From: JALZKA01 sp963753385
Lineage (GTDB): Bacteria > Actinomycetota > Thermoleophilia > Solirubrobacterales > 70-9
Length of the DNA stretch: 64,000 nt
NCBI GenBank assembly: GCA_963753385.1
Contig: CAVWCC010000008.1
Span: 1,082,767-1,146,766 of the forward strand
Direction: 5' to 3'
Shown here: piece by piece, positions 8,771 through 17,232 of the stretch
Layout of the letters: every line of letters begins with the position of its first letter
Position numbering within the stretch: position 1 is the stretch's first letter
Made by a program: the position numbers and the translations under genes
Notes under the pieces: model-generated
Told to the model about the DNA's origin: nothing
The model's input: the letters and a program-made list of their open reading frames with translations, nothing else
Database searches by the model: none

Positions 8771-9636
8771 GGATTGCTCGCGCGTTGCCATGCGACGGTG
8801 AGTGCCTTGCGGGCGAGCACGCCGACGAGATGGCGACGGTAGTCGGCCGAGGCGTGCAGATCGGTTTCGGGCTCGACGATCGAGCGGGCGGCCGCGATGA
8901 CATCGTCGCCGACGCCCTGGTCGAGTCGTACCCCCGCCAGCAGGGCCTCGGCTTCGCTCGCGCGCCGCGGCGTCGGCGCTACTCCCGTCATCGCGATGCG
9001 TGCCTGCGCAATCGCGCCGCCGGACAGCGTCAGCGTCGCCGCCACGGCGGCGAGCGCGAAGTCGCCGCTGCGGCGCGCGACTTCCTCGAAACCCCAACCG
9101 GTGCCCGGCGGCAGCTTCGGCAGCACGATTTCGGTGACGATCTCGTCCTCGGCGAGATCGACGGTCAGCGCACCGCGGAAGAAGTCGCGCGCTGCGATTG
9201 TCCGCGCTCCCGCTGCCGAGACGATACGCAGTTCGGCATCGAGCAGCAGCGCCATCATGGGCAGCTCGGCGGCGGGGTCGGCGTGCGAGAGGCTGCCGCC
9301 GATGGTGCCGCGGTTGCGGATCGCGAGATGCGCCACATGCGTCATGGCGCAGGAGAGAACCGGAAAATGCCGCGCGATAATCGGCGAGGTCTCGAGCTGG
9401 TGGTGCCGCGTCAGCGCGCCGATACGAACGGCATCGGCCTCCTCGCGCACGTAAGCCAGATCCGGAATGCGGTTGATGTCGACCAGCGTCGCGGGCCGCA
9501 GCAAACGGAAATTGAGCATCGGCACGAGGCTCTGTCCGCCCGCGATGATTTTCGCGTCGCCGGCGGCCTGCGCCAGCGCCGCGACCGCCATCTCGACCGA
9601 GTCGGCGACGACATACTCAAACGCGGCCGGCTTCAT
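8767..9636 (-). CDS. Molybdenum hydroxylase medium subunit, FAD-binding (CoxM-like)
   Basis: 289 residues, intact, matching the 280-300 residues of CoxM-type flavoproteins. The FAD motifs AGGQSLVPM (near residue 32) and TIGGSLSHADP (near 112) are both present; the C-terminal CO-dehydrogenase flavoprotein domain follows with VAPTPRRASEAE. It passes electrons from the [2Fe-2S] subunit to an acceptor. It is the first gene of the six-gene minus-strand operon. A 53-base gap separates its start from the stop of the MarR gene, so it may be transcribed from its own promoter or read through from marR. A short TCACGTGA palindrome lies in that gap. Confidence 0.93.
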   Translation of the reverse strand: MKPAAFEYVVADSVEMAVAALAQAAGDAKIIAGGQSLVPMLNFRLLRPATLVDINRIPDLAYVREEADAVRIGALTRHHQLETSPIIARHFPVLSCAMTHVAHLAIRNRGTIGGSLSHADPAAELPMMALLLDAELRIVSAAGARTIAARDFFRGALTVDLAEDEIVTEIVLPKLPPGTGWGFEEVARRSGDFALAAVAATLTLSGGAIAQARIAMTGVAPTPRRASEAEALLAGVRLDQGVGDDVIAAARSIVEPETDLHASADYRRHLVGVLARKALTVAWQRASNP

Positions 9637-9689
9637 GCGGTGATGGCGCCCCCTGTTTCCGCAAGGCTACCTCACGTGAAGACCGTCCG

Positions 9690-10274
9690 CTATCGTGTCT
9701 CGAGTTCCGCCAGCAGATAGTTCTGCAGCGCGACCGCGCGCGCGCCGCTCTCGATCAGCCGCTCCACGATGCCGGTGAGCCGCTCGAACTCTTCGCGGCT
9801 GAGTGAACCGAACTCGACGTCGTTCACCTTGCGTTGAATCGGCGCGAGCCGCTCCAGCGCGGCACGCCCCTGCGCCGACACCGTCAGGGTCACGCGTCGC
9901 CGGTCGCCCGCGTCGGTCCGCTTGTCGATCAGCCCGAGCTTCAGCAGCCGTCCGGCGACCGCCGTGATGAACGCGCCGGAGAGATAAAGGTGGTCCGCGA
10001 CGGTCTTCACGTTCACGTCGCCGTCCTGCGACAGGTGCGCAATGGAAATCAGCACGGTGTATTCGATCCCGGCGAGCCCGATCACCTTGGCGTGGCCGGC
10101 GCGGATGCGCTCGTGATGCGCCGCAAAACCGAACAGGGCGTGGATCAGGTGGCGGAATTGCCGGTCGCGCCCACCGCTGAGCAGTTCCGGCCGCGAGGTG
10201 GTGAGCGGCAGGTTCGCGCGCGTCTTTCCGGCGCGCTGGACGGGGGCGGCCGTCTTCGGGACGCTTCGGGGCAT
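9690..10274 (-). CDS. MarR-family transcriptional regulator
   Basis: 194 residues with a low-complexity N-terminal extension of about 35 residues, then a MarR winged helix-turn-helix: dimer helices (FRHLIHALFGFAAHHERIR), the HTH around LSQDGDVNVKTVADHLYLSGAFITAVAGRLL, and the wing DKRTDAGDRRRVTLTVSAQG. The D-x-R-D/G-R-R-x-x-x-L-T wing is the clearest family signature. Intact. It sits between the minus-strand Mo-hydroxylase operon and the plus-strand DUF1185-hpaB-amidohydrolase operon, and the promoter facing the latter carries a palindrome inside the -35/-10 spacer (10303-10330), which suggests ligand-relieved repression of one or both operons. The inducer is unknown; MarR proteins in such places usually sense an aromatic acid or its CoA ester. 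Confidence 0.9.
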   Translation of the reverse strand: MPRSVPKTAAPVQRAGKTRANLPLTTSRPELLSGGRDRQFRHLIHALFGFAAHHERIRAGHAKVIGLAGIEYTVLISIAHLSQDGDVNVKTVADHLYLSGAFITAVAGRLLKLGLIDKRTDAGDRRRVTLTVSAQGRAALERLAPIQRKVNDVEFGSLSREEFERLTGIVERLIESGARAVALQNYLLAELETR

Positions 10275-10302
10275 GGCGCGACATTAGCACCCAATAGCGA
10301 AC

Positions 10303-10330
10303 TTGAAAAGCTAACTGAGTTAGGTAATTA
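10303..10330 (+). promoter_or_regulatory. Promoter with overlapping palindromic operator
   Basis: A TTGAAA -35-like box (10303-10308) and a TAATTA -10-like box (10325-10330) are 16 bases apart. The spacer is almost filled by the 13-base palindrome CTAACTGAGTTAG (10311-10323, symmetric except for the centre). This is the expected geometry for a repressor that blocks polymerase, and the adjacent divergent gene encodes a MarR protein. The boxes are seen in the sequence; their function and the regulator pairing are inference. Confidence 0.62.
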
Positions 10331-10366
10331 TCAGCGGGTCGGCTTTATCCCCCGAGGGCGCGATCG

Positions 10367-10939
10367 ATGCAGATCAAGCGGACGCTGACCTTCACGGAAG
10401 AGATCGGTGAGGCAGCCGGTCAGCGCATCGATCCGCCGCTGCGCAAGGTCGCGGTCGCGGCGATCGTCGACAATCCATTCGCGGGACGCTTCGAGCAGGA
10501 TCTGTCGCGGCTGACCGACGCGAGCGCCGACATCGGCAAGCACATCTGCGGTCTCGCCGTCGCGCTGCTCGGCCCGCTCAAGCCGGAGAGCTACGGCAAG
10601 GCCGCCGTCATCGGCATGAACGGTGAACAGGAGCACGGCGTCGCGATGCTGACCACCGTGTTCGGCAACGTGATGCGCGACGCGGCGGGCGGCGGCAAGG
10701 CCTGGATTTCCTCGCTCACCAAGCGTGCCGCGCCGGGCGCCACGATCGACATTCCGCTGGCGCACAAGGACGCCCTGTACGTGCGCTCGCACTACGACGG
10801 GGTCACGATCACGCTACCCGATGCGCCGCTGCCGGACGAGATCGCGATCATCTGCGCCTACGCGAACCGCGGGCGGCCGAACCATCGCGTCGGCGGCTTG
10901 AGCGTGAAGGACATCAAGGGCGTCGACGGCCTGACATAA
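10367..10939 (+). CDS. Amino acid synthesis family protein (DUF1185, AA_synth)
   Basis: 190 residues, intact. The whole length resembles the AA_synth/DUF1185 family: an N-terminal RKVAVAAIVDNPFAGRFEQDL, then GKAAVIGMNGEQEHG, GGGKAWISSLTKR and a late CAYANRGRPNHRVGG. The biochemical role is not established; members are often found as pairs next to LIV importers, amidohydrolases and HpaB-type oxygenases in Proteobacteria, as here. It is the first gene after the operator-bearing promoter at 10303. No obvious strong ribosome site precedes the ATG (GAGGGCGCGATCG). A palindromic repeat (10948-10995) follows its stop and separates it from hpaB. Confidence 0.85.
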   Translation: MQIKRTLTFTEEIGEAAGQRIDPPLRKVAVAAIVDNPFAGRFEQDLSRLTDASADIGKHICGLAVALLGPLKPESYGKAAVIGMNGEQEHGVAMLTTVFGNVMRDAAGGGKAWISSLTKRAAPGATIDIPLAHKDALYVRSHYDGVTITLPDAPLPDEIAIICAYANRGRPNHRVGGLSVKDIKGVDGLT

Positions 10940-10947
10940 TCTTTGTG

Positions 10948-10995
10948 AAGCATGATCTTCTCCGAAGACCGCTGCACACTTTTCGGGATCATGCT
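10948..10995. repeat. AAGCATGATC / GATCATGCT palindromic element
   Basis: Nine-base perfect arms AGCATGATC (10949-10957) and GATCATGCT (10987-10995) enclose a 29-base loop that includes TTCTCCGAAGACC and TTTTCGG. It is a well-known type of extragenic palindrome of Bradyrhizobium-like genomes (family knowledge). Here it ends one base before the CAGGAG ribosome site of the hpaB-like gene, so a hairpin in mRNA could influence translation of that gene or stabilise the upstream transcript. Confidence 0.8.
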
Positions 10996-11007
10996 CAGGA
11001 GCAGACC

Positions 11008-12481
11008 ATGAGCTGCAAGACAGGCGCGGAGCACATCAAGTCGCTGCAGGACGGCCGCACGGTCTACATCGACGGCAAGCTCGTCGGCGACGTGACGGTG
11101 CATCCGGCGTTCCGCAATTCGGTGCAATCGGCCGGGATGCTGTACGACTTCCAGGCGCGGCCCGAAAATCTCGAGCTGATGACCTTCAAGCCGAACGGCG
11201 GCAATCGCCGGATCAATCGCGCCTGGCAGATGCCGCGCAACTACGCCGAGATGGTGCAGCGGCGCAAGGCCATGCAGGCCTGGGCGCAGCTGTCCTGCGG
11301 CTTCATGGGGCGTTCGCCGGATCACCTCGCCTCTTCGGTCATCGGGCAGGTGATGGGCATCGAGGTGTTCGAGAAGCACGGAGCGGCGCGCGCCAAGGCG
11401 CTGCGCGACTACTACGAGGAAGCGAGCCGCAACGATTACTTCCTCACCTACGTGATCATCAATCCGCAGGCGGAGCGCGGCAAGGACTGGGGCGAGCAGG
11501 CGCAGGACCTCGTTGCGAGCATCGTCGACGAGGACGCCGGCGGCATCACGATCCGCGGCGCGAAAATGCTCGGGACGTCGTCGATCATGGCGAACGAAGT
11601 GTTCGTCGCGAACCTGCAGCCGCTCAAACCCGGCGAGGAGGCGCTTGCTTTCTCCTGCGCGCTGCCGATGAACGCCAAGGGGCTGCGCGTGCTGTCGCGC
11701 AAGTCCTACGAGGCCGCCGCGGTGTCGGTGTTCGACAACCCGATCTCGTCGCGCTTCGACGAGAACGATGCACTGATCTACTTCGACGACGTCAAGGTGC
11801 CGTGGGAGCGCGTGTTCGTGCATCGCGACCCCGACATGTGCCGCGCGCAGTTCCACGACACGCCGGGCCACGCCTACCAGAACTACCAGGCGCAGATCCG
11901 TCTCTCGGTGAAGATCAAGTTCCTGTGCGGCCTCGCGCACCGCCTCACCGAGGCGATCGGCACCACCGCGATGCCGCCGGTGCGCGAGGCAGCTCGGGTT
12001 CCTCGCCGCGCAGGTCAGCATGGTCAACGCCATGATGGCCGGCATGGAGGCCGAGGGCACGATGCGCGGCGAATGGTACGTGCCGAACCGGCACTTCATG
12101 TATTCGGCGCAGGTGCTGACCCAGGACCTCTATCCGAAGGTGATCAACACCATCCGCGACCTTGCCGGCGGCGCGCTGATCATGCTGCCGTCCTCGATCC
12201 ATGATTACGAAGACCCGCTGCTGGCGCGGATCATCAACACGACACAGCGCGCCGCGAAGATGAGCCCGGAGGAGAAGGTCAAGTTCCTCAAGGCCGCATG
12301 GGATGCGGTCGGCTCGGAATTCGGCTCGCGCCACACCCAGTATGAGATGTTCTACGCCGGCGCGCGCTTCGTCACCACCGGCCACAGCTACCGCACCTTC
12401 GACTGGGCGGGGGCGACCGGCATGGTCGACAACCTGATGAGCTCCTACCAGCTTTCCGACGAACTGCGTCCGGCGTCGTGA
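11008..12481 (+). CDS. 4-hydroxyphenylacetate 3-monooxygenase-type flavin monooxygenase, oxygenase component (one frameshift)
   Basis: HpaB-family FADH2-dependent hydroxylase, about 490 residues (family 480-520). Recognisable stretches are RRKAMQAWAQLSCGFMGRSPDH, FLTYVIINPQ, YFDDVKVPWERVFVHRD and, after the frameshift, GGALIMLPSSIHDY and RTFDWAGATGMVDNL. One extra G at about 11989 (GAGGCAGCTCGGG for GAGCAGCTCGGG) breaks the frame. ATG at 11008 is preceded by CAGGAG six bases upstream; an in-frame start at 10945 lies inside the palindrome and is unlikely. The enzyme needs reduced flavin from a separate HpaC-type reductase, and none is seen in the window. Family members hydroxylate 4-hydroxyphenylacetate, phenols, chlorophenols or pyrroles; the substrate is not fixed here. 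The amidohydrolase follows after one base. Confidence 0.88.
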
Positions 12482-12482
12482 C

Positions 12483-13679
12483 ATGAAGGTCGCGATCGTC
12501 AATCTCGGACAGATCGTATCGGGCAACTGGCGCGACCCGTTCGCGGCCGGCGACACGATCATCACCGAGGGCGAGCGCATCGTCTCGGTCGGCACCGCGC
12601 CGGCCGGCGCGGTCGAGAGCGCGGACGTGGTGATCGATGCCGGCGGCATGACGGCGATCCCGGGCCTGATCGACAGCCACGTGCACGTGACATTCGGCGA
12701 CTACACGCCGCGCCAGCGCACGGTCGGCTACCTTGAGAGCTACCTGCATGGCGGCACCACGACGGCGATCTCGGCCAGCGAAGTGCACGTGCCCGGGCGG
12801 CCGCGTGACGTCGAGGGCGTGAAAGCGCTCGCGGTCGCGGCGCAGCGCTGCTTTGCGGACTACCGGCCGGGCGGCATGAAGGTGATCGCCGGCTCGGTCA
12901 TCCTCGAGCCGGGGCTGAAGGAGGCCGACTTCCTCGAGCTGGCCGAGAGGGGCGTGCGGCTCGCCAAGGCCGGCTTCGGCGCGGTGCAGACCGCCTACGA
13001 CTATGTGCCGATGGTGGCGGACGCGCGCGCCGCCGGGCTGATCACCACCTGCCACACCGGTGGCTCGTCGATCCCGGGTTCCGGCGCGATCACCGGCGAT
13101 CATCTGCTCAAGATGCACCCGCACGTGTCGTTCCACATCAACGGCGGGCCGACCGCGATGCCGGACCGGGATTTCGAGCGGGTCATCCGGGAGAGCGAGA
13201 TCGCCCTGCAGGTCTGCACCGCCGGAAACCTGCGCACGACGCTGCTCTGCGCCAGGCTCGCCGACGCCCACGGCGCGTTCGATCGCTTCATCATCGCGAC
13301 CGACACGCCGACCGGGAGTGGCATCATGCCGCTCGGCATGCTCTACACCATCGCGCACCTTTCGAGCCTGACCGACATGACCCCGGAACGCTTCATCTGC
13401 GCCGCCTCGGGCAGCAACGCGCGCGTCTACGGCCTGGACTTAGGGCTTCTCGCGCCCGGCAAGGCCGCCGATATCGTGCTGATCGACGCGCCGGACGGCG
13501 GCACGCAGCAGACGGCGCTCGCGGCGATCAAGCACGGCGATATCGCGGCCATCGGCGCGGTGGTGACCGCCGGCGTCCCGCGCTTCGTCGGCCGCAGCCG
13601 CAACACGCCGGCCACCACCCGCAAGGCGCGCGTCGCAGTGTCGCGCGTGACACAGGACTTCGCGGCGGCCGCGCATTGA
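12483..13679 (+). CDS. Amidohydrolase, enamidase/imidazolonepropionase-like
   Basis: 398 residues, intact. TIM-barrel amidohydrolase with a metal-binding His66-Val-His68 in GLIDSHVHVTFGDY, later candidate ligands in TTCHTGGS and SFHINGG, and an Asp in IIATDTPTGSG; the flanking beta-sandwich begins with IVNLGQIVSGNW and ends with LAPGKAADIVLID. The TPTGSGIMPLGML loop and overall layout resemble the enamidase of nicotinate fermentation (Eubacterium barkeri), which hydrolyses a cyclic enamide. This similarity is from memory of motifs, not from an alignment. It is one base downstream of the hpaB-like gene, clearly the same operon. With a Mo hydroxylase encoded divergently, a heterocycle or cyclic-amide route is plausible; generic amidase or dihydropyrimidinase-like activity is the alternative. 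Confidence 0.83.
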   Translation: MKVAIVNLGQIVSGNWRDPFAAGDTIITEGERIVSVGTAPAGAVESADVVIDAGGMTAIPGLIDSHVHVTFGDYTPRQRTVGYLESYLHGGTTTAISASEVHVPGRPRDVEGVKALAVAAQRCFADYRPGGMKVIAGSVILEPGLKEADFLELAERGVRLAKAGFGAVQTAYDYVPMVADARAAGLITTCHTGGSSIPGSGAITGDHLLKMHPHVSFHINGGPTAMPDRDFERVIRESEIALQVCTAGNLRTTLLCARLADAHGAFDRFIIATDTPTGSGIMPLGMLYTIAHLSSLTDMTPERFICAASGSNARVYGLDLGLLAPGKAADIVLIDAPDGGTQQTALAAIKHGDIAAIGAVVTAGVPRFVGRSRNTPATTRKARVAVSRVTQDFAAAAH

Positions 13680-13745
13680 AACGGGAAGTGTGAGTTTGGT
13701 TGTGACGGACCGGCCTGCGATCTCCGACCTGCGACCGTCGCGCCG

Positions 13746-13775
13746 TTGCGGCGCCGAAAACGCGGTGCCTATAAT
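13746..13775 (+). promoter_or_regulatory. Sigma-70-like promoter of the second LIV importer
   Basis: TTGCGG (13746-13751) and a perfect TATAAT (13770-13775) are 18 bases apart, and the ATG of livH follows at 13809, leaving a short leader of about 27 bases. It lies in the 129-base gap after the amidohydrolase and would let the importer genes be expressed apart from the upstream catabolic genes. The gap holds no other gene. Confidence 0.6.
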
Positions 13776-13808
13776 GTCGACAGCTCCCGCGCAGCGTATC
13801 CGGCCGGC

Positions 13809-14682
13809 ATGATTTACCAGCAGCTGATCAACGGCCTGATGCTCGGCGCCTCCTACGCGCTGGTCGCGATCGGATACACGCTGATCTTCGGCGTGCTCAA
13901 CCTGCTCTATTTCGCCCATGGCGAGATCTTCATGGTCGGCGCGTTCGTCGGCCTGTTCCTCGTGCTCCACGCGGGCTTCGGCATCTATGGCGCGCTGGTC
14001 GGCGCGATGATCGCCTGCGCGATCCTCGGCGTGCTCTCGGTGTTCGTGGCGATCCGACCGGTGCCGAAGGATCGGCCCGCTTGCCCCACTGATCAGCACC
14101 ATCGGCCTCACCATCGTGCTGCAGAACCTCTTCGTCTATTTCATCGGCGGCCAGCAGCTCGCGTTCCCCGAGACGATCAAGCAGACGCTCTATCACGTCG
14201 GACCGATCACGGTGAGCTCGACGCAGATCTTCATCCTCGGCGTCGCCATCGGCCTGATGGTGCTGCTCTGGCTGTTCATCGAGCGCACCAAGATGGGCCG
14301 CGCCATCCGGGCGGTCGCCGAGAACCACGAGACCGCCGCGCTGCTCGGCGTCGACGTCAACCGCGTCGTGATCGTGACGTTCATCATCGGCTCCGGCATC
14401 GCCGGGATCGCCGGCGTGCTCGACGGCCTGAAGAACTCGAGCATCTCGCCGTTCATGGGGCTCGGCGCCGCCGTGAAGGGGTTGATCGTCATGTTGCTCG
14501 GCGGGCTCGGCAACGTGCCCGGCGCCATGGTGGCCGGCCTGATGCTCGGCATGATCGAGATTCTGTCCGCCGCCTACATCGGCACGACCGAGCGTGACCT
14601 GTTCTCGTTCCTGATCCTGATTCTCATTCTGCTGTTCCGGCCGACCGGCCTGTTCGGCACCCGCACCGCCGAGCAAAGGTAG
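13809..14682 (+). CDS. livH: LIV-type ABC permease LivH (one frameshift)
   Basis: Inner-membrane permease, about 290 residues. The N-terminus MIYQQLINGLMLGASYALVA and the marker YFAHGEIFMVGAF are standard; the second half contains GRAIRAVAENHETAALLGV and ends FRPTGLFGTRTAEQR. One extra C near 14077 (CGGCCCGCTTGCC for CGGCCGCTTGCC) shifts the frame between VPKDRP and LISTIGLTIVLQN. ATG at 13809 was chosen since the protein starts there with its first helix. It is the first gene of a complete livHMGFK set transcribed from the promoter at 13746. Confidence 0.92.
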
Positions 14683-14685
14683 GCC

Positions 14686-15645
14686 ATGTTCGACGGGCTG
14701 ATCGACGGTTACACCCAATCGATCCTGATCTTCACCGGCATCAGCGTCATCGCGGCCTACAGCTTCTTCGCGCCGTTCAAGACCGGCCAGGTGTCACTCG
14801 GCCAGGCCGGCTTCATGGCGGTCGGCGCTTACGCGGCCGCCGTGATGACGCAGAAGTTCGGCCTGCCGTTCGCCGCCGCACTTCCGGTGGCCGGGATTTT
14901 CGCCGGTGTGATCGGCGTCATCGTCGGGTTTCCGGCGTTGCGCATCAAGGGCATCTACCTGCTGCTCCTGACACTCGGCTTCGGCGAGATCATCTCGGTG
15001 ATTGCGCTCTCGTGGGACTATGTCGGCGGCGCGCAGGGCTACCGTAACATTCCATTCAATCCGCGCACGCTCGACTATGTGATCGGCACCATCATCGTGC
15101 TGATCGTCTTTTTCGGCCGGCTCGAGCGCTCGAGCCTCGGCCGCGCGATGGACTCGATCCATCAGGACGAGACCGCCGCCGAGGTGATGGGCATCGACGT
15201 CGTTCGGGTAAAACTGTTCGCGTTCGGGCTCGGCGCCGCGATCGCCGGCATCGCGGGTGCGCTCTACGCGCATCAGGCGACCTTCATGGATTCGACCACC
15301 TTCAACATCATGCTGGCGGTCGAGATTTTGACGTTTGTGGTGATCGGCGGCGGCAGCACCTACTGGGGTCCGCTGATCGGCGCGGTCGTGCTGTCGCTGC
15401 TGCCGGAGTTCCTGCGCACGCTGCGCGAGTGGCTGGAGCTGCTGCCGGCCGGGATGACGAACTTCTATCCCGCCAATCGCATCTACGAGTTCCTGCACGG
15501 CTTCCTCGATTTCGAGAACGCCAAGCGGCTCATCTTCTACGGCCTGATCCTCATGCTGATGATGATCGTGCGGCCGGACGGATTGCTCACGCGCGACTCG
15601 CTGCCGCGCCTGCCATTCATCCGATGGAAGGCGCGCCATGCCTGA
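14686..15645 (+). CDS. livM: LIV-type ABC permease LivM
   Basis: 319 residues, intact, with about ten hydrophobic segments. Family features: GQVSLGQAGFMAVGAYAAA near residue 35, LRIKGIYLLLLTLGFGEI near 85, GRAMDSIHQDETAAEVMGI as the ATPase-contacting loop, and the C-terminal MMIVRPDGLLTRDS. The insert between the last helices (LPAGMTNFYPANRIYEFLHG) is somewhat longer than usual. Starts three bases after the livH stop; its end overlaps the livG start by eight bases. Confidence 0.95.
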   Translation: MFDGLIDGYTQSILIFTGISVIAAYSFFAPFKTGQVSLGQAGFMAVGAYAAAVMTQKFGLPFAAALPVAGIFAGVIGVIVGFPALRIKGIYLLLLTLGFGEIISVIALSWDYVGGAQGYRNIPFNPRTLDYVIGTIIVLIVFFGRLERSSLGRAMDSIHQDETAAEVMGIDVVRVKLFAFGLGAAIAGIAGALYAHQATFMDSTTFNIMLAVEILTFVVIGGGSTYWGPLIGAVVLSLLPEFLRTLREWLELLPAGMTNFYPANRIYEFLHGFLDFENAKRLIFYGLILMLMMIVRPDGLLTRDSLPRLPFIRWKARHA

Positions 15646-16431
15646 CGCGCCCGCGTATCTGGCAATCGAGGGGCTCACCAAGCGCTTCGGCGGCTTCTAT
15701 GCGCTGAACGAGCTCACCATGGAGGTCGCGCGCGGCCATATCCATGCGCTGATCGGGCCGAACGGCGCCGGCAAGACGACGTTCTTCAATCTGGTAACCG
15801 GCGTGCTCGCCGCCGACTCCGGGCGCATCACCTTCGAGGGCGATATTGTCGACGATGCGCGCGCCTCGCGGCGCACGCTGCGCGGCATTGCGCGCACGTT
15901 CCAGAACATCCGCCTGTTTCCGCATCTCAGCGTGCTCGAGACCGTGATGATCGGCGAGCACTGCCGCTCGTATCCGTCGGTCTGGAAGGCGCTCGGCAGC
16001 GCGGTGCTGCAGCGCCCGTTCGGCGAAGCGCGCGAGGAACGCCACATGCGCGAGAACGCCATGGAGCTGCTGGCGTTCTTCGGCCTCGCCGAGAAGCACG
16101 ATACAGGGCGTCCGACCTGCCCTACGGCGATCAGCGCCGGCTCGAAATGGCGCGCGCGCTCGCGACGCAGCCGCGGCTGCTGCTGCTCGACGAGCCGGCG
16201 GCGGGCATGAACCCGCAGGAAACCCATGAGCTCGACGAACTGATCACCCGCATCCGCGATCGCGGCGTGACCATCGTGCTGGTCGAGCACGACATGCGCC
16301 TCGTGATGGAGATCTCCGACCGCATCACCGTACTCAACTTCGGCACCAAGATCGCCGACGGCGTGCCGGCCGAAATCCAGGCAAATCCGACCGTGATCGA
16401 GGCCTATCTCGGCGAGGACGTGGCGCTATGA
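15638..16431 (+). CDS. livG: LIV-type ABC ATP-binding protein LivG (one frameshift)
   Basis: About 264 residues. Walker A GPNGAGKTT near residue 42, the LivG-specific RTFQNIRLFPHLSVLE, Walker B LLLLDEPAAGMNP, HDMRLVM and the ending VIEAYLGED are present. A missing base near 16104 interrupts the frame immediately before the ABC signature region, so the signature reads only after repair (SDLPYGDQRRLEMARAL); LivG proteins commonly have LPYGxQRRLE in this position, so this is normal. ATG at 15638 overlaps livM; the stop overlaps livF by four bases. Confidence 0.92.
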
Positions 16432-17144
16432 CGATGCTGACCATCGCGGGCCTGCGCGCCGGCTACGGCAAGATCGAGGTGCTGCATGACGTCGGGCTGA
16501 CGATCGCTCAAGGGCAGATCGTCACGTTGATCGGCGCCAACGGCGCGGGCAAGACCACGCTGTTGAAGACCATCTCCGGGCTGGTCCGTCCGAACGCCGG
16601 CACGATCACGTTCGAAGGCGAAAGCATCGTGCGGCGGCCCGCACACAAGATCGTCGCGCGCGGCTTGAGCCATGTGCCCGAGGGTCGCGCGATCCTCAAG
16701 CGCATGACGGTGTTCGACAACCTGCGCATGGGCGCCTACGTGCGTAGCGACGCCGAGGTCGGCCGCGACATCGACGCGGTTTTCCAGCGCTTTCCGGTGC
16801 TGGGCGAGCGGCGCGGCCAGATGGCCGGAACGCTCTCCGGCGGCGAGCAGCAGATGCTCGCGATCGGCCGCGCGCTGGTGGCGCGCCCGCGCCTGCTGCT
16901 GCTCGACGAGCCGTCGCTCGGGCTGGCGCCCAAATTCGTCACGCGGATTTTCCTCACGCTGCGGGAGCTCAGGCAGGAGGGCAAGACCATCCTTCTGGTC
17001 GAGCAAAACGCCCGTCAGGCGCTACAGGTTGCCGACACCGGCTACGTCATGGAGCGCGGCCGGATCGTGCTCAGCGGCACCGGCGAGGCGCTGCTCAACA
17101 TGCCGGAGGTGCGGCGGACCTATCTCGGGCAGAGCGCCGCATAA
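16428..17144 (+). CDS. livF: LIV-type ABC ATP-binding protein LivF
   Basis: 238 residues, intact. Walker A GANGAGKTT, the LivF marker VPEGRAILKRMTVFDNLRMGAY, signature LSGGEQQMLAIGRAL, Walker B LLLLDEPSLGLAP and LVEQNARQAL. The ATGA overlap with livG shows coupling. It differs from the first livF in the window (731-1477) enough that the two importers are separate systems, not a duplication. Confidence 0.95.
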   Translation: MTMLTIAGLRAGYGKIEVLHDVGLTIAQGQIVTLIGANGAGKTTLLKTISGLVRPNAGTITFEGESIVRRPAHKIVARGLSHVPEGRAILKRMTVFDNLRMGAYVRSDAEVGRDIDAVFQRFPVLGERRGQMAGTLSGGEQQMLAIGRALVARPRLLLLDEPSLGLAPKFVTRIFLTLRELRQEGKTILLVEQNARQALQVADTGYVMERGRIVLSGTGEALLNMPEVRRTYLGQSAA

Positions 17145-17232
17145 AAGAAGGCTGCCCGGTTCGCGGAACGGTAGATGACGCAAGAAGACGGGGAATGAGA
17201 CGGAAGCTGGCTCACGGTTTCGGGAGGTGAAT

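Noticed and set aside
5187..9636. Annotation as aerobic carbon monoxide dehydrogenase (coxMSL).
   Set aside because: The active-site loop reads PYRGVGRP, not the AYRCSFR of form I CO dehydrogenases; I keep a generic molybdenum hydroxylase call.
10945..11007. Upstream in-frame start for the hpaB-like gene.
   Set aside because: The extra residues would be encoded by a palindromic repeat and there is a good ribosome site for the ATG at 11008.
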